64,000 bases of DNA from Phormidesmis sp963789215 (GCA_963789215.1 CAWBJY010000002.1:856820-920819), one strand, 5' to 3'. Shown: positions 50,626 through 59,494, counted from the stretch's first letter. The notes: a model not told the origin generated them from the sequence alone. Program-made: numbers and translations.

Positions 50626-51453
50626 ATGTCTGCCAATCCTGCTGACGGGGAATCGCCCGGTCGGACAGCGACGCAGGATTCTTTGCTACTTAGAAAAGTA
50701 TTCCAGAGTATTAACGCGCAAAGCTGCCCGACAACCTACAACTTTCACATGCATACCAATTGCTCTGACGGGAAATTAGAACCCTCGGAGCTGATGGCTC
50801 AAGCTGTCGAAATTGGTTTGCACGGGATGGCTATTACTGACCATCACAGCGTTGGGGGCTACCGGAAGGCTTGCCAGTGGATGGAAGATTGGCGGTGGCA
50901 CAATCCCTCTAGCTGGGGTCATCGGCAAAGGCGCAAGGTTAAAGGTGCTAGCCGCCATAAAAAGGGTAAATCGGGCAGTCGCGAGCAGAAAGTGAGCGAC
51001 TCTGCGCCGCAGCCTGCTCGCTATATTCAAAAGAAGCTGCCGAAGCTTTGGACGGGAATAGAAATTACTTCCCGGCTAGCTGAGACGGATGTTCATATTT
51101 TGGGCTATGCCTTTGAACCTGCAGCTGATGCGATGAGGCCCTACGTGCAGGGCAGTGCGCCCAAAGGGGAAGATCGACGGGCAGACCGGGTAATCAGGGC
51201 GATTCAGGCGGCGGGCGGCATTGCGGTGCTGGCACATCCTGTTCGCTACAGAACCGATGAAATTACTTTGATTAAGGCGGCGGCTGGGCTGGGTATAGAC
51301 GGTGTTGAAACCTACTATGCCTACAACAATCCCAATGTCTGGAAGCCTAGTCCAGGCAAGACTGAGCGTGTTGCTGCGCTGGCAACTGCTAATAACCTGC
51401 TCAGTAGCTGCGGCACAGACACTCATGGCAAGCTGATTACTCGGCGCTTGTAG
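50626..51453 (+). CDS. PHP-domain metal-dependent phosphoesterase
   Basis: A 275-residue PHP-family protein. The metal-binding motifs are visible in order: NFHMHTNCSDGKLEPSELMA (HxH...D), GMAITDHHSVGGY (DHH), WTGIEITSRL (E), DVHILGYAF (H), GIAVLAHPVRY (H) and LSSCGTDTHGKL (D.H). Such enzymes hydrolyse 3',5'-nucleoside bisphosphates or oligoribonucleotides. Between the DHH and E motifs lies an insert of about 45 residues rich in Arg, Lys and Ser (HRQRRKVKGASRHKKGKSGS) that is likely disordered and may contact nucleic acid. ATG at 50626. A strong terminator follows. Confidence 0.9.
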   Translation: MSANPADGESPGRTATQDSLLLRKVFQSINAQSCPTTYNFHMHTNCSDGKLEPSELMAQAVEIGLHGMAITDHHSVGGYRKACQWMEDWRWHNPSSWGHRQRRKVKGASRHKKGKSGSREQKVSDSAPQPARYIQKKLPKLWTGIEITSRLAETDVHILGYAFEPAADAMRPYVQGSAPKGEDRRADRVIRAIQAAGGIAVLAHPVRYRTDEITLIKAAAGLGIDGVETYYAYNNPNVWKPSPGKTERVAALATANNLLSSCGTDTHGKLITRRL

Positions 51454-51499
51454 TTCTGAATTCGGAGACCGCTTTCAGGCGATACCTACAAGCGCTAAA

Positions 51500-51556
51500 C
51501 GCTTTAAACGAAAGCCCCACCGAGCTAATCGCCTAGTGGGGTTTTCGTTTAAACGC
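51500..51556 (+). terminator. Strong hairpin terminator after the PHP gene
   Basis: A stem of about 20 bp pairs CGCTTTAAACGAAAGCCCCA (starting 51500) with GTGGGGTTTTCGTTTAAACG (51536 onwards) across a short loop. The GTGGGGTTTTCG arm gives a T-run on the plus strand. It can also work for the small gene on the other strand. Confidence 0.8.
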
Positions 51557-51568
51557 GTTCATTCAGGT

Positions 51569-51676
51569 CTATACAGGTGCGTTCGACATTAGAAAGATCA
51601 GTCCGACACAGCCAGTAACTAACAGCAATCCGAATCCTAGCGATTGACCTAAACCAGATTTACGAGCAACTTTCAT
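51569..51676 (-). CDS. Possible 35-residue single-helix membrane protein
   Basis: A 35-codon frame on the minus strand: a basic start (MKVARKSGLGQSLG), then one hydrophobic helix (FGLLLVTGCVGLIFLMS) and a short polar end. Size and shape match the small accessory subunits of cyanobacterial photosystem, cytochrome b6f or NDH-1 complexes, but I cannot match it to any named one. It ends close to the shared terminator at 51500-51556. Ribosome-binding site is not obvious. The coding claim rests on architecture only. Confidence 0.5.
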   Translation of the reverse strand: MKVARKSGLGQSLGFGLLLVTGCVGLIFLMSNAPV

Positions 51677-51852
51677 ATGTGTACGGGCTATTGAGCCTTG
51701 ATAAGCTTATGTGTAAATACTACTAGAATTTTTACTGAGTAAGTCTTTTTATGAATAAATGGAAAGTAAAAGTTACGATACTTAAAGAATATGAGAAAGC
51801 AGTCATGCATTAATCGCGTCTCGATCTATCGCTTTAGCGATTTTGAGACAAT

Positions 51853-51903
51853 AAAGCCTGCGCAGGCAGAACATCTAGAAGATGCGCTATCTACGCAGGC
51901 TTT
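51853..51903. repeat. Inverted repeat with nested hairpin
   Basis: AAAGCCTGCG (51853-51862) and CGCAGGCTTT (51894-51903) are perfect inverses around a 31-base loop that itself contains CATCT/AGATG. Since it lies 3' of the tonB-like gene in minus orientation, it may be that gene's terminator or part of a small RNA. Confidence 0.5.
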
Positions 51904-52024
51904 GGGAAGATCCTTTAAGGGCCTGCTTCCATTCATCTCATAATTAAATCGACTTGAGGTAAGGTTTCTCAGAAAGTTTGCTAGCTGTTGTTGATGAATC
52001 GCTTCTTTGTGCGATCGCACTCAT

Positions 52025-53311
52025 TTAGTTAACCAGCCGCTCTTTTAACCCTTCCACATCCACACAGTTATCAGCATCGTAGTTGACCTTGACCTTAAAC
52101 CTGTATTCAGTCGTCTCGCTAACGCTGCTAAAGTCGTGGTTCTCAACGGCTTGTTGCGCTCTTAAATTTATAGTTTCGTAGCCTGTGCTTTTTAGCACGT
52201 CAAAATCCTCTACCTCGCCATTTTGATCGACTATCACACCGAGTAGTCCATCGGTTGGTGGATTCTCTCTACAGGCTTTGAATGCTGCGGGAATCTCTAC
52301 CTCCTCAACGGCCTGCGGCAGATCTCCTCTTTGCGCAACAAGATCAGACCAAGACTCTACCTTCCTACTCACTGCCTCCTCAGAGGTCAGCCGGGCGTCG
52401 TAAGTTAGCTCATCTCGCAGCGCTGCTGCATCTCCATCGGCAGGTTTCAAAGCAAGCGTTGTTACTCCAGGCCCACTGTTCTCAATGGCAATGTCAACGC
52501 TTTCTGTCCCGCTGCCAGCGTTCGTTTCTGTCGGCGTGTCGTTGGCTTCAGCCCCATTTTGGCCTTCGCTAGCAGCTGGTGTTTCACTTGGCTCGGTAGA
52601 AGGCTGATTCTGCAATCCGGCCAGAATGTTTTCAGTAGACTGTGGCTCTAGGCGAGGGAGGCCAGAGATGTCTAGCTGACCTAGATCCGCTGCGCTGCCA
52701 GAGGGGATAATAGTGCCTCCATTGCCACTGCCCGCTGGGGGTGGGGGTGGGACAATCACAGAAGGTTCAGTTGGGATGTAGGCGGACGTTGGCGTACGAC
52801 GTGGAATGTTGATACTCACGGGCGACTGTGGTCGAGTGGGCGCTGCCGCTACGTTTGCCTTAAGTCGCCTTAGCACGTCGTCGATGGGTGGGGTCGCGGC
52901 AAACTGCCGAGGACTGGTTGCCGATGGCATCCGAGCCGCCGGGATAGAAGTCCCCCGCTGTCCTAGCGTTGCGCTGGGAGCCAGCAGTCCTGGTGGCAGG
53001 TCTAGGTTGCTCAGGCTCGAAGCACTCAGTGGGTCGAGTCGAGGCTGCGCAAAAGCAGGGAGGCGACTGCGCTCGGCAGGCGTTAGCTGCACGATCGGAA
53101 CGATTTTCTCGTCTGCTGCCTCGTCAAAAGCGTCGAATAGGCCACCGCCGCCGCCGCCGGTGCTGCTACTGCTACCCTGGGCGCTGCTAGCTGCGATTAG
53201 CAGAACATGCGCGCCTACTGATAGCAGTACGCCAATCCCGGTGGGGCTAATAGATTTGCCTACTGCACCGAGCGGTCGAAGGGCAGATTTTAGACGGGCA
53301 GGAAGAGCCAT
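52025..53311 (-). CDS. TonB-like protein with proline-rich linker
   Basis: A 428-residue protein with TonB architecture: an N-terminal membrane anchor (PTGIGVLLSVGAHVLLIAAS), a poly-Gly patch, a long Pro/Ser/Thr-rich periplasmic spacer (about 75-330, with VIVPPPPPAGSGNGG), and a C-terminal TonB-like alpha/beta domain (about 345-428, FKACRENPPTDGLLGVIVDQ, YETINLRAQQAVENHDF). TonB passes energy from the ExbB-ExbD motor to outer-membrane receptors for siderophores and cobalamin. No ExbB or receptor gene is nearby, and the TonB box partner is unknown. A cobalamin-synthesis gene follows upstream by 140 bases. Function by architecture is likely but the exact partner is open. Confidence 0.8.
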   Translation of the reverse strand: MALPARLKSALRPLGAVGKSISPTGIGVLLSVGAHVLLIAASSAQGSSSSTGGGGGGLFDAFDEAADEKIVPIVQLTPAERSRLPAFAQPRLDPLSASSLSNLDLPPGLLAPSATLGQRGTSIPAARMPSATSPRQFAATPPIDDVLRRLKANVAAAPTRPQSPVSINIPRRTPTSAYIPTEPSVIVPPPPPAGSGNGGTIIPSGSAADLGQLDISGLPRLEPQSTENILAGLQNQPSTEPSETPAASEGQNGAEANDTPTETNAGSGTESVDIAIENSGPGVTTLALKPADGDAAALRDELTYDARLTSEEAVSRKVESWSDLVAQRGDLPQAVEEVEIPAAFKACRENPPTDGLLGVIVDQNGEVEDFDVLKSTGYETINLRAQQAVENHDFSSVSETTEYRFKVKVNYDADNCVDVEGLKERLVN

Positions 53312-53451
53312 AACAGTTCGAATAAGATTAACCCCGGCAGAAGGGTGAATGAATATGCTTTAAGAATAGGCTATTAGAGCGATCGCGTGGGCAGGGTTTA
53401 TGCCACTTGCCTCTAGGTCGCAGACACCTTTATAGAATATTTGTCTAGCGG

Positions 53452-54270
53452 CTAATTCTTCGCGTAACCGTCTTCATTTTCAGCTTGCGCACTAGACTCT
53501 CCGGACGGCATTGTGGACGGCATTGTAATTCGCTGCTGGTTGCACTGCACAATGAGCAGCGAAAAGTAAGGAAGCGCTAAATCTGGGTGGTCTTTCAGGC
53601 CGATGTACCGCTTTTGATTGGCTCTAGTTGCATTCTCTACTACGTAACTTTGATCTAGCAGCTGGTGCTGGGCTAATATCTGCCAAACCTGCGAATAAAC
53701 GCGGCTGACCTTCATCAACACTACGACCTCGGCCCAGCCTAGCGTTTCTTCTAGATCTTTGAGGCTGTACAGCGCGGGCAAAACGGCTAGCCGCTCGGCC
53801 TGACAGGTAAGCGGAATGCCTAACGCCGCCGCGGCGGCCATGGGTGAAGAAACCCCTGCGATCGCCTTTACGCTCACCTCAGGATGCTGCTGCCGCAAAT
53901 ACTGCGCTAGGTAAGTAAAGGTTCCATAAAAGCTAACGTCGCCTTCGCAAGCAAACACCACGTCTGTTGTTTGGAGGTAGGGCCAAATGGTGGCAGCTGC
54001 CTGTTGCCAGGCGGTTTCTAGTGTCTGCGCATCTAGCACATAGGGAAAAGACAAAGGGATCCGCGTTTGCCGATCGCAAAGCCAGGGTTCAATAATTTGC
54101 TCAGCCACGCCGGGGCGACCTTGAAGACCCGCTGGAAAAGCTACGACAGCAGCCGATTGCAATCGCTTTAGCGCTTTAAGCGTGATTAATTCTGGGTCGC
54201 CAGGGCCTACCCCAATGCCATAGAGCGTTCCTAAAGAGTGATTTGAATGGGGTCTGTGCGGAATGTGCAA
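53452..54270 (-). CDS. cobI: Precorrin-2 C20-methyltransferase CobI
   Basis: A 272-residue SAM-dependent methyltransferase of the cobalamin pathway that adds a methyl group at C20 of precorrin-2 or its cobalt form. The family motif GIGVGPGDPELITLKALKRL opens the fold. The SAM pocket is completed by DVVFACEGDVSFYGTFTYLA and IAGVSSPMAAAAALGIPLTC. Late block VVVLMKVSRVY is also typical. The start is uncertain: the TTG at 54270 gives about 13 extra residues before the fold, and no ATG lies in frame closer. The C-terminus carries a short Met/Ser-rich extension. The neighbouring tonB-like gene suggests but does not prove a cobalamin link. Confidence 0.92.
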   Translation of the reverse strand: MHIPHRPHSNHSLGTLYGIGVGPGDPELITLKALKRLQSAAVVAFPAGLQGRPGVAEQIIEPWLCDRQTRIPLSFPYVLDAQTLETAWQQAAATIWPYLQTTDVVFACEGDVSFYGTFTYLAQYLRQQHPEVSVKAIAGVSSPMAAAAALGIPLTCQAERLAVLPALYSLKDLEETLGWAEVVVLMKVSRVYSQVWQILAQHQLLDQSYVVENATRANQKRYIGLKDHPDLALPYFSLLIVQCNQQRITMPSTMPSGESSAQAENEDGYAKN

Positions 54271-54345
54271 ATCGGTGCATGAGTAAAGGATAAGGTAATA
54301 CTATTGCGTATATACCGCTGTCCCTAGCAACTCCAGGTATTGACT

Positions 54346-55041
54346 ATGCCTCTGCCGACGGTAATCTTACCCGGATACCTTGCAAGCGATTTACCCTATC
54401 AAGAAATGGAGCGGGCATTACGCGGCCGGGGTTTTCCAGCTACAACAGTGCCTTTACGTCGTCGCGATTGGCTCTCGACTGTGGGCGGGCGCTCGGTTAT
54501 CAATATTATTAAAGTGCTCGATGCGACGGCTCAGCAGGCGATGAGCGACCATAACTGCAACCGCATTAACCTGGTAGGCCATTCAGCCGGTGGGTGGATT
54601 GCTCGGATCTATATCGGCGAAGAAAATTACGATATTCATAAGAGCGATCGCCAAAGAACCGCCCCTAGACCGGCAAGGTCTCACGTCAGCAATCTATTGA
54701 CGCTGGGTACGCCCCACGTGAGCCAAGAACGTTGGACGCGTAAAAATCTAGACTTCGTTAATCAAACCTATCCCGGCGCTTTTTACGACGACATTGACTA
54801 CACCTGTCTGGTGGGTAAGGCTATTGAGGGTTCGCAAAGCGGATGGTTTACCTTTAATAGCTACAAGATTACGGGTGGTGATGGTTCGGTGTGGGGCGAT
54901 GGAATTGTTCCGATCTCAGCGGCTCATTTAAAGGGTGCCCGCAACCTGACGCTGCCAGATGTTTTCCATTCGCCTAGCCCAGGGCGGCTCTGGTATGGCT
55001 CTAAATTGGTGGTGGAAGACTGGAGTCAGTGGCTGGTATAA
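54346..55041 (+). CDS. Alpha/beta hydrolase, lipase-like
   Basis: A 231-residue alpha/beta hydrolase. The nucleophile elbow is GHSAGG with Ser80 (NLVGHSAGGWIARIYIG). The oxyanion region is PTVILPGYLASDLPYQE. The acid is probably Asp in WGDGIVPISAAHLKGA and the His lies in DVFHSPSPGRLW. It has no signal peptide. Similar cyanobacterial and plant plastid proteins are annotated as putative lipases, with no confirmed substrate. The ATG at 54346 is preferred over a TTG six bases earlier. A 15-bp tandem repeat follows the stop. Confidence 0.85.
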   Translation: MPLPTVILPGYLASDLPYQEMERALRGRGFPATTVPLRRRDWLSTVGGRSVINIIKVLDATAQQAMSDHNCNRINLVGHSAGGWIARIYIGEENYDIHKSDRQRTAPRPARSHVSNLLTLGTPHVSQERWTRKNLDFVNQTYPGAFYDDIDYTCLVGKAIEGSQSGWFTFNSYKITGGDGSVWGDGIVPISAAHLKGARNLTLPDVFHSPSPGRLWYGSKLVVEDWSQWLV

Positions 55042-55057
55042 ACGCTCGCAGCAAGGA

Positions 55058-55102
55058 CGCTATCGGCGCAAACGCTATCGGTGTAAATAATATCGGTGCG
55101 GA
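55058..55102. repeat. 15-bp tandem repeat after the lipase-like gene
   Basis: CGCTATCGGCGCAAA (55058-55072), CGCTATCGGTGTAAA (55073-55087) and TAATATCGGTGCGGA (55088-55102) begin 16 bases after the stop codon. The array is non-coding. Confidence 0.88.
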
Positions 55103-55153
55103 TATACAGAGAAATAAGTGCAGTACGCCACTTGATCGAGATTTAAAGAACGC

Positions 55154-57199
55154 TTAGGCAGAAGACGCTCCGTTATTTTTCGATCCATTATTTTCAATAG
55201 TCTCCGCTGCCTTTTTCATAGCTTTCATCTCTGTAGCTGTCGGGTTCGCTTTATCTTCTATGGCCTGACCCTCTACTTCCTTCTTTTTACCTGGCTTCTT
55301 TTTCTTAGTCGCTTTTTTCGTAGTGGGCTCAATTTCTTCGGTCGGCTTCACAATTTGGCGAGAGGGCTTGCGTCCGCCTCCCGATAGCCGCTTGATCAGC
55401 TGGGGCGTTGGATCGTGCAAAAGGTAAGTTAGCTTGCTACCGGCTGCCCAGGCCCGCTCGCTCATGGCTACTTCTATTTTGTCGCCTAGCTCTATTACTA
55501 GCGGCACCATATCGCCTGTATCAATCAGCTTGTTTACCTGCTCTCGCTGCGCCTCTATCGTCTCCTCTGTGAACTCATAGATGCCAACATCTACCGCGTC
55601 GTCTGCAATGTAGGTGTTCCACTGCTTTACCTGCAGTCTAGGTGTGCGCAAGTCGCCCCGATTCGTCACAGACTTAGCGACCGGGTCATCTTCTTCTAGG
55701 CGAGGGAGTACGGCAAACACTCGTGGCGGTGCGAACTCCTCTTGCGCCCGCTCTGCAATTACAGAGTTCACCTCGCCGTTATTGGTCACTGCTAAAAATG
55801 TCCCCATCGAACTCAGTCCGGCCTCTTCTAAGATCTCTCCGTTTAGAGCCGATCCGACAAAGACCTCAAACCCTTCCGCTTCGGCCTTCTCAATTGCCTT
55901 CGTGTCGGTGTCAATAATCACGACCGACTCGCCGCGATCTTTGAACAGTCGCCCGATAATCAGACCTAGCCCGTTGCAGCCCACAATCGTAACGCCCGTT
56001 GCGCTACTGGAGGTTACGCCTAAAAACTGCGCGATACTTCGAGCCGTTAGGCCCTGCGCGAACACCGTCATGATAATGGTGAGAAATACCAGCGCCTTAA
56101 TTGAATCGCCGCCGTTGATCCCACGCTCGGTCAGTAAAATCGCGAATAGGGAGGCGACCGATGCCGATACGATGCCCCGAGGCGAAATCCAGCTCATAAA
56201 AGCTTTCTGACGCCAGTTGAGATCGCTATTCCAGGTGCAGACCACTATGTTTAGCGGGCGAACTAAGAACATTAGCGCTAGCACGGTAAGCACCGATCCT
56301 GGCCCTAGCTCAAACACACTGGCAATCGATAGATCGGCGGCTAGTAAGATGAACAGCACGGACACTGAGAAAATTGTGAGCTGGCCTTTAAACCGCCGCA
56401 GTAGCCGCTCGTCTGGCACCGAAATGGCGCGGACTACAATGCCCGCTGCGACCGTAGCCATCAGGCCGGACTCGTCGCGGACGCTTTGGGCTAATCCAAA
56501 TAGACCCCAGATGCCAGCGAGCACGACTAGATTTCGCAGTTCCTCTGATAGAAAGTCGGCCTTTCTCAAAAACAGCGCCATTAGCGCTCCACCGCCGCCG
56601 CCAATGGCTGCGCCAATACTTAGCCGCGCCAGCAATCCGCCTACCACAAAGCCCGGATTGGTATCGCCGTTCAAAATAATATCGAGTACCACCACGGCCA
56701 GGATTGCGCCAATGGGATCGATCAGAACCCCTTCGCCTTCTAGCAAGGTGGCTACTTTTCGCTCTGCGCCGACTTGCTTTAGCAGTGGCGTGACGACTGT
56801 GGGGCCAGTGACGACCACTAGCGAAGCGTACAAAAAGGCAATAGACCAGGGAAACTCGCCCAGCCAGTGCGCTGCTAAGCCGCCACCTACTAGCGTAATT
56901 AGAGTGCCGATGGTGATCAGGTTCCGCAGGCTAGTCGAGACTTTGCCGACTTCTTTTAGCTCTAGGTTCAGTCCGCCTTCGAATAAGATCAGCGCTACGC
57001 AGAGCGATACAATGACCTCTAATCCCACGCCAATAGTTTGCGGTCTGAGCCAATTTAGTCCGTCTGTGCCTAGCGCAATGCCAAATACCAGCAGCAAGAT
57101 GATGCTAGGTAGTTTCAAATAAGCTGCGACGACTTGAGCCGTGATCCCCGCTAGTACGGTAAGGACGATTTGCAGCGTAATTTCGAAAGGCGCTTCCAT
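55154..57199 (-). CDS. Cation/proton antiporter with TrkA-N (RCK) domain
   Basis: A 681-residue protein. The membrane part (about 1-395) has 11 to 13 helices of the CPA type (LPSIILLLVFGIALGTDGLN, ASLVVVTGPTVVTPLLKQVG, LLEGEGVLIDPIGAILAVVV with the acid of the ion site, SWISPRGIVSASVASLFAIL). A Rossmann-type TrkA-N domain follows (about 400-520, GVTIVGCNGLGLIIGRLF, VVIIDTDTKAIEKAE) and may sense nucleotide. The tail of about 90 residues is rich in Lys and Glu (KKATKKKKPGKKKEVEGQ). It exports Na+ or K+ for protons and so controls pH and osmotic balance. Which cation cannot be judged from the sequence. Confidence 0.9.
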   Translation of the reverse strand: MEAPFEITLQIVLTVLAGITAQVVAAYLKLPSIILLLVFGIALGTDGLNWLRPQTIGVGLEVIVSLCVALILFEGGLNLELKEVGKVSTSLRNLITIGTLITLVGGGLAAHWLGEFPWSIAFLYASLVVVTGPTVVTPLLKQVGAERKVATLLEGEGVLIDPIGAILAVVVLDIILNGDTNPGFVVGGLLARLSIGAAIGGGGGALMALFLRKADFLSEELRNLVVLAGIWGLFGLAQSVRDESGLMATVAAGIVVRAISVPDERLLRRFKGQLTIFSVSVLFILLAADLSIASVFELGPGSVLTVLALMFLVRPLNIVVCTWNSDLNWRQKAFMSWISPRGIVSASVASLFAILLTERGINGGDSIKALVFLTIIMTVFAQGLTARSIAQFLGVTSSSATGVTIVGCNGLGLIIGRLFKDRGESVVIIDTDTKAIEKAEAEGFEVFVGSALNGEILEEAGLSSMGTFLAVTNNGEVNSVIAERAQEEFAPPRVFAVLPRLEEDDPVAKSVTNRGDLRTPRLQVKQWNTYIADDAVDVGIYEFTEETIEAQREQVNKLIDTGDMVPLVIELGDKIEVAMSERAWAAGSKLTYLLHDPTPQLIKRLSGGGRKPSRQIVKPTEEIEPTTKKATKKKKPGKKKEVEGQAIEDKANPTATEMKAMKKAAETIENNGSKNNGASSA

Positions 57200-57263
57200 A
57201 GGTTGTAGAACCGGTTTAAACTATTGCGCTTCAAGATCAAGAGAGATCATCCAGCATAGCGCT

Positions 57264-58100
57264 TCAGAGTGGAATCTCTTTGATGCTTTCTAGTGAGATG
57301 CCGCTGGCCTCGCGCAGCATCTGAGCTGAATCGAATAAGGGCGACCTGCCTGAAGCGCGATCGCACCTTACGTTAAATGTGCAAGTCTCGCACTGTTCGC
57401 TACCCATCGGAATTTTAGGGAAATCAAGCCGCTCGCTCATTCGCGTTAGCCGCGATGTAAGGGCCTGCAAATCCTGCTCGGTCTGCTGATGCTGCGCCGC
57501 ACTATAGTCAAACCGGTAGGCGCTAGGCTGCGTCTGTTCTCCCTGGCTTAAACGCACGAACCAATAAGTCATAGAGAGTTGCTCGGGTGCTAGCTCGGTC
57601 GTTTCGCACAGTACGTATAGGTACAGCCGCGTTTGCCAGTCTTTTTGTAGCCGGTCTTTTTTAGGCGGTTTTTGGTGTGTCTTCCAATCGAAGATTTGTC
57701 CTTGCTTGGGCGTTAGCACTAGCTGGTCGTAAATAACCGTTAGCAAGTAGTGATTGAATGCTAGTGTCCGCCGATGTTCGCTCTGCCTGAACGGTTCGAG
57801 ATCGCTAGAATTTTTAGCCTCAGTCCATGGCGTAGCAGAGGCTTCGAACACTTCTGGTGCGACTACTGCTAGTGCTGCCATGCTAGCTGCCATGTCCTGG
57901 TTGGCTCCTGCGATCGCCGCAACTGGCAAATTTAGCGCCTGCTGCTGCATTAGCAGGTGGAACTGGCTTCCCCACTGGGTGGTCAGCTGCTGATCGTAGG
58001 TAGCAGGCGCGGATAGTGCATCGAAAAAAACGTATTGGTATTTGCGATCGCACGTATCTAATAGCGTTAAATGGGCTTGCGAAAGCGGCGTTATAGGCAC
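57264..58100 (-). CDS. PD-(D/E)XK nuclease-family protein with Fe-S cysteines
   Basis: A 278-residue protein of the RecB/Cas4-like family. The PD-(D/E)XK core reads VIYDQLVLTPKQGQIFDWKT, where the Asp and DWK (D-x-K) are catalytic-type residues, followed by the QxxLY motif in WQTRLYLYVLCETTE. One N-terminal Cys (LLDTCDRKYQY) plus three C-terminal ones (QCETCTFNVRC) match the 4Fe-4S clamp of AddB, Cas4 and RecB-like nucleases. No cas gene is near, so a DNA-repair role is more likely than CRISPR adaptation. GTG start at 58100 with AGAGGA at eight bases upstream. It lies 35 bases after the PAP/fibrillin gene. Confidence 0.85.
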   Translation of the reverse strand: MPITPLSQAHLTLLDTCDRKYQYVFFDALSAPATYDQQLTTQWGSQFHLLMQQQALNLPVAAIAGANQDMAASMAALAVVAPEVFEASATPWTEAKNSSDLEPFRQSEHRRTLAFNHYLLTVIYDQLVLTPKQGQIFDWKTHQKPPKKDRLQKDWQTRLYLYVLCETTELAPEQLSMTYWFVRLSQGEQTQPSAYRFDYSAAQHQQTEQDLQALTSRLTRMSERLDFPKIPMGSEQCETCTFNVRCDRASGRSPLFDSAQMLREASGISLESIKEIPL

Positions 58101-58120
58101 AAAGGCATCCTCTTAAGACT

Positions 58121-58159
58121 ATTTAGTCAGCACATCTAATCAGCACACTTAGTCAGCAC
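58121..58159. repeat. 13-bp tandem repeat across the PAP stop codon
   Basis: ATTTAGTCAGCAC, ATCTAATCAGCAC and ACTTAGTCAGCAC occupy 58121-58159. The stop codon of the PAP gene (58136-58138) lies in the middle unit, so the C-terminal LTKCAD was formed by the repeat. Confidence 0.85.
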
Positions 58160-58768
58160 GAACAAGCTACCTTGATTCCCACGCCCAATCCGCAGGTCTT
58201 CGTCTAGGTAGGTAATCTCCAACCATCCCTGCTGCCTTTCGGCGTTGATGGCAAAGTCTATGCCTTTTAGCCAGCTCATTTTTTCAGTTGTCTCTAGCTG
58301 CTGAATGTACTGCGCGGGCGATTGGTATCCGAGCGATCGCTGCAAGCCCAATACTGCCCGGTTAAATTTCACATTGACCCGTCGCTTTAGCTGCATAGCG
58401 GAAACTTCGTCGTTGGCATCCGCAGCGGGTGCGAAGCTAGCGACCACCGACACCAAGCTTTCTAAATAAGGCAGACCTTTGACTTCGGCAATATTGTAAA
58501 TACGCGACTGAGCGATTCGAACGCACTGGTAGATATCGCCTAGCTGCGCTAATGGCACTTTGTCGATGCCTAGCAGCTCCTGGCTGGTAGTGTATAGCAG
58601 CCGCCAGTCGCCTTCTAGCAAATCAGTGGCCGAGAGCGGGTCGGGTGTCGGATTGCGATCTTCTATTTGAGCAATGATGCTGGCGATTGCCTGTTTATCC
58701 GCAGCGTTGGCCGCAATCCCTCGATTGGTGGGTGCGATCGCTGTTCTTAGGTCGTCTTTGCTCAGCAT
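58136..58768 (-). CDS. PAP/fibrillin family protein (plastid-lipid-associated type)
   Basis: A 210-residue protein of the PAP/fibrillin family, lipocalin-like proteins that bind isoprenoids and lipids at thylakoid membranes. Recognisable features are LLEGDWRLLYTTSQELLGID, IYQCVRIAQSRIYNIAEVKG, the central QLKRRVNVKFNRAVLGLQRS and the closing WLEITYLDEDLRIGRGNQGS with LFVLTK. The ATG at 58768 is chosen as it gives MLSKDDLRTAI. The last residues CAD result from a tandem repeat. No transit or signal peptide, as expected in a cyanobacterium. Cyanobacterial members may protect photosystem II under stress (family knowledge). Confidence 0.9.
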   Translation of the reverse strand: MLSKDDLRTAIAPTNRGIAANAADKQAIASIIAQIEDRNPTPDPLSATDLLEGDWRLLYTTSQELLGIDKVPLAQLGDIYQCVRIAQSRIYNIAEVKGLPYLESLVSVVASFAPAADANDEVSAMQLKRRVNVKFNRAVLGLQRSLGYQSPAQYIQQLETTEKMSWLKGIDFAINAERQQGWLEITYLDEDLRIGRGNQGSLFVLTKCAD

Positions 58769-59254
58769 GAATCGAAAGCCTGTAGTCAACTGTATGGATG
58801 TGTTTAGAACGTCAGAGAACGCTGAAGATTCAGCCTAGCTGGAACAAAAATCTACTCTGAACCCACCTGTATTGTAAGAAATATAATTTAGAGATTGACA
58901 CAATTTGATATTCGATGTAAATAATGCGGTGGTAATGTAAATTAAGCACTGCAAGGAAATGAGATGCATCGGCGCAATGTCTGTGATATCCTCATTTTTC
59001 TCAGCGAGCAAAGCAGTGGGTAAATGTCTCCTAGCGCCTTTTCATAAAGGTGGCTGACGTTATCACTTCGGCTAGGTATATTTTTTGACATAAAATCAAT
59101 ATAGATATACGGAAAAACTGGTTGAGCATACGTAGTAATAGACAGACAGCCATAGACATACCGCTCCTGCCTGTTAATCAGTGTCGCGCGCGTCGATCTT
59201 CCATCTCGTGCACCTCTCGCTAATTCAATTTTCACTTTTACGGTTATTCGCTTA
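58769..59254. other. Intergenic region between divergent PAP and DUF3134 genes
   Basis: About 485 bases that must hold both promoters. It is AT-rich around 58860-58930. The minus-strand open frame at 58942-59268 has no recognisable protein features and overlaps the DUF3134 start, so it is not called. Nothing else is supported. Confidence 0.4.
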
Positions 59255-59494
59255 ATGAGCAAGTACAATCCGTCCGTTCGCCAGATCCCTCGCGATCAGC
59301 CCGCTGGCGTTATTCCGCTTCAACGCAATGCTTCTATCTTAGGCTGGCTCGAGGGTACCGGCAGACTGATCCCTCGCGAGCCTATCGATAGCGTGGGCGA
59401 TGAACCCGAGCCTGAAGAACTGGCCGATTTAATGGGCGATGAAAAAGACGATCCCGAAGATGAAGATATGTCGCTTGACGACGACGACGATTAG
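59255..59494 (+). CDS. DUF3134 family protein
   Basis: A 79-residue protein with the DUF3134 pattern: a first half SVRQIPRDQPAGVIPLQRNA followed by SILGWLEGTGRLIPRE, and a second half that is strongly acidic, ending in a run of Asp (DMSLDDDDD). The family is confined to cyanobacteria and is of unknown function. No membrane segment. ATG at 59255. Confidence 0.85.
   Translation: MSKYNPSVRQIPRDQPAGVIPLQRNASILGWLEGTGRLIPREPIDSVGDEPEPEELADLMGDEKDDPEDEDMSLDDDDD

Noticed and set aside
51826..52020. A 64-residue minus-strand frame after the TonB-like gene
   Set aside because: It overlaps an inverted repeat and has no protein-like features.
56217..57122. A 301-residue plus-strand frame opposite the antiporter gene
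   Set aside because: The composition is that of a complement of transmembrane codons, and the minus strand has a clear antiporter with RCK domain.
57264..58100. Cas4-like nuclease as a sign of a CRISPR system
   Set aside because: No repeat-spacer array or other cas gene is present in the window; the Fe-S nuclease family is also common in DNA repair.
58942..59268. A 108-residue minus-strand frame in the PAP/DUF3134 gap
   Set aside because: No recognisable motif or start signal, and it overlaps the start of the DUF3134 gene.
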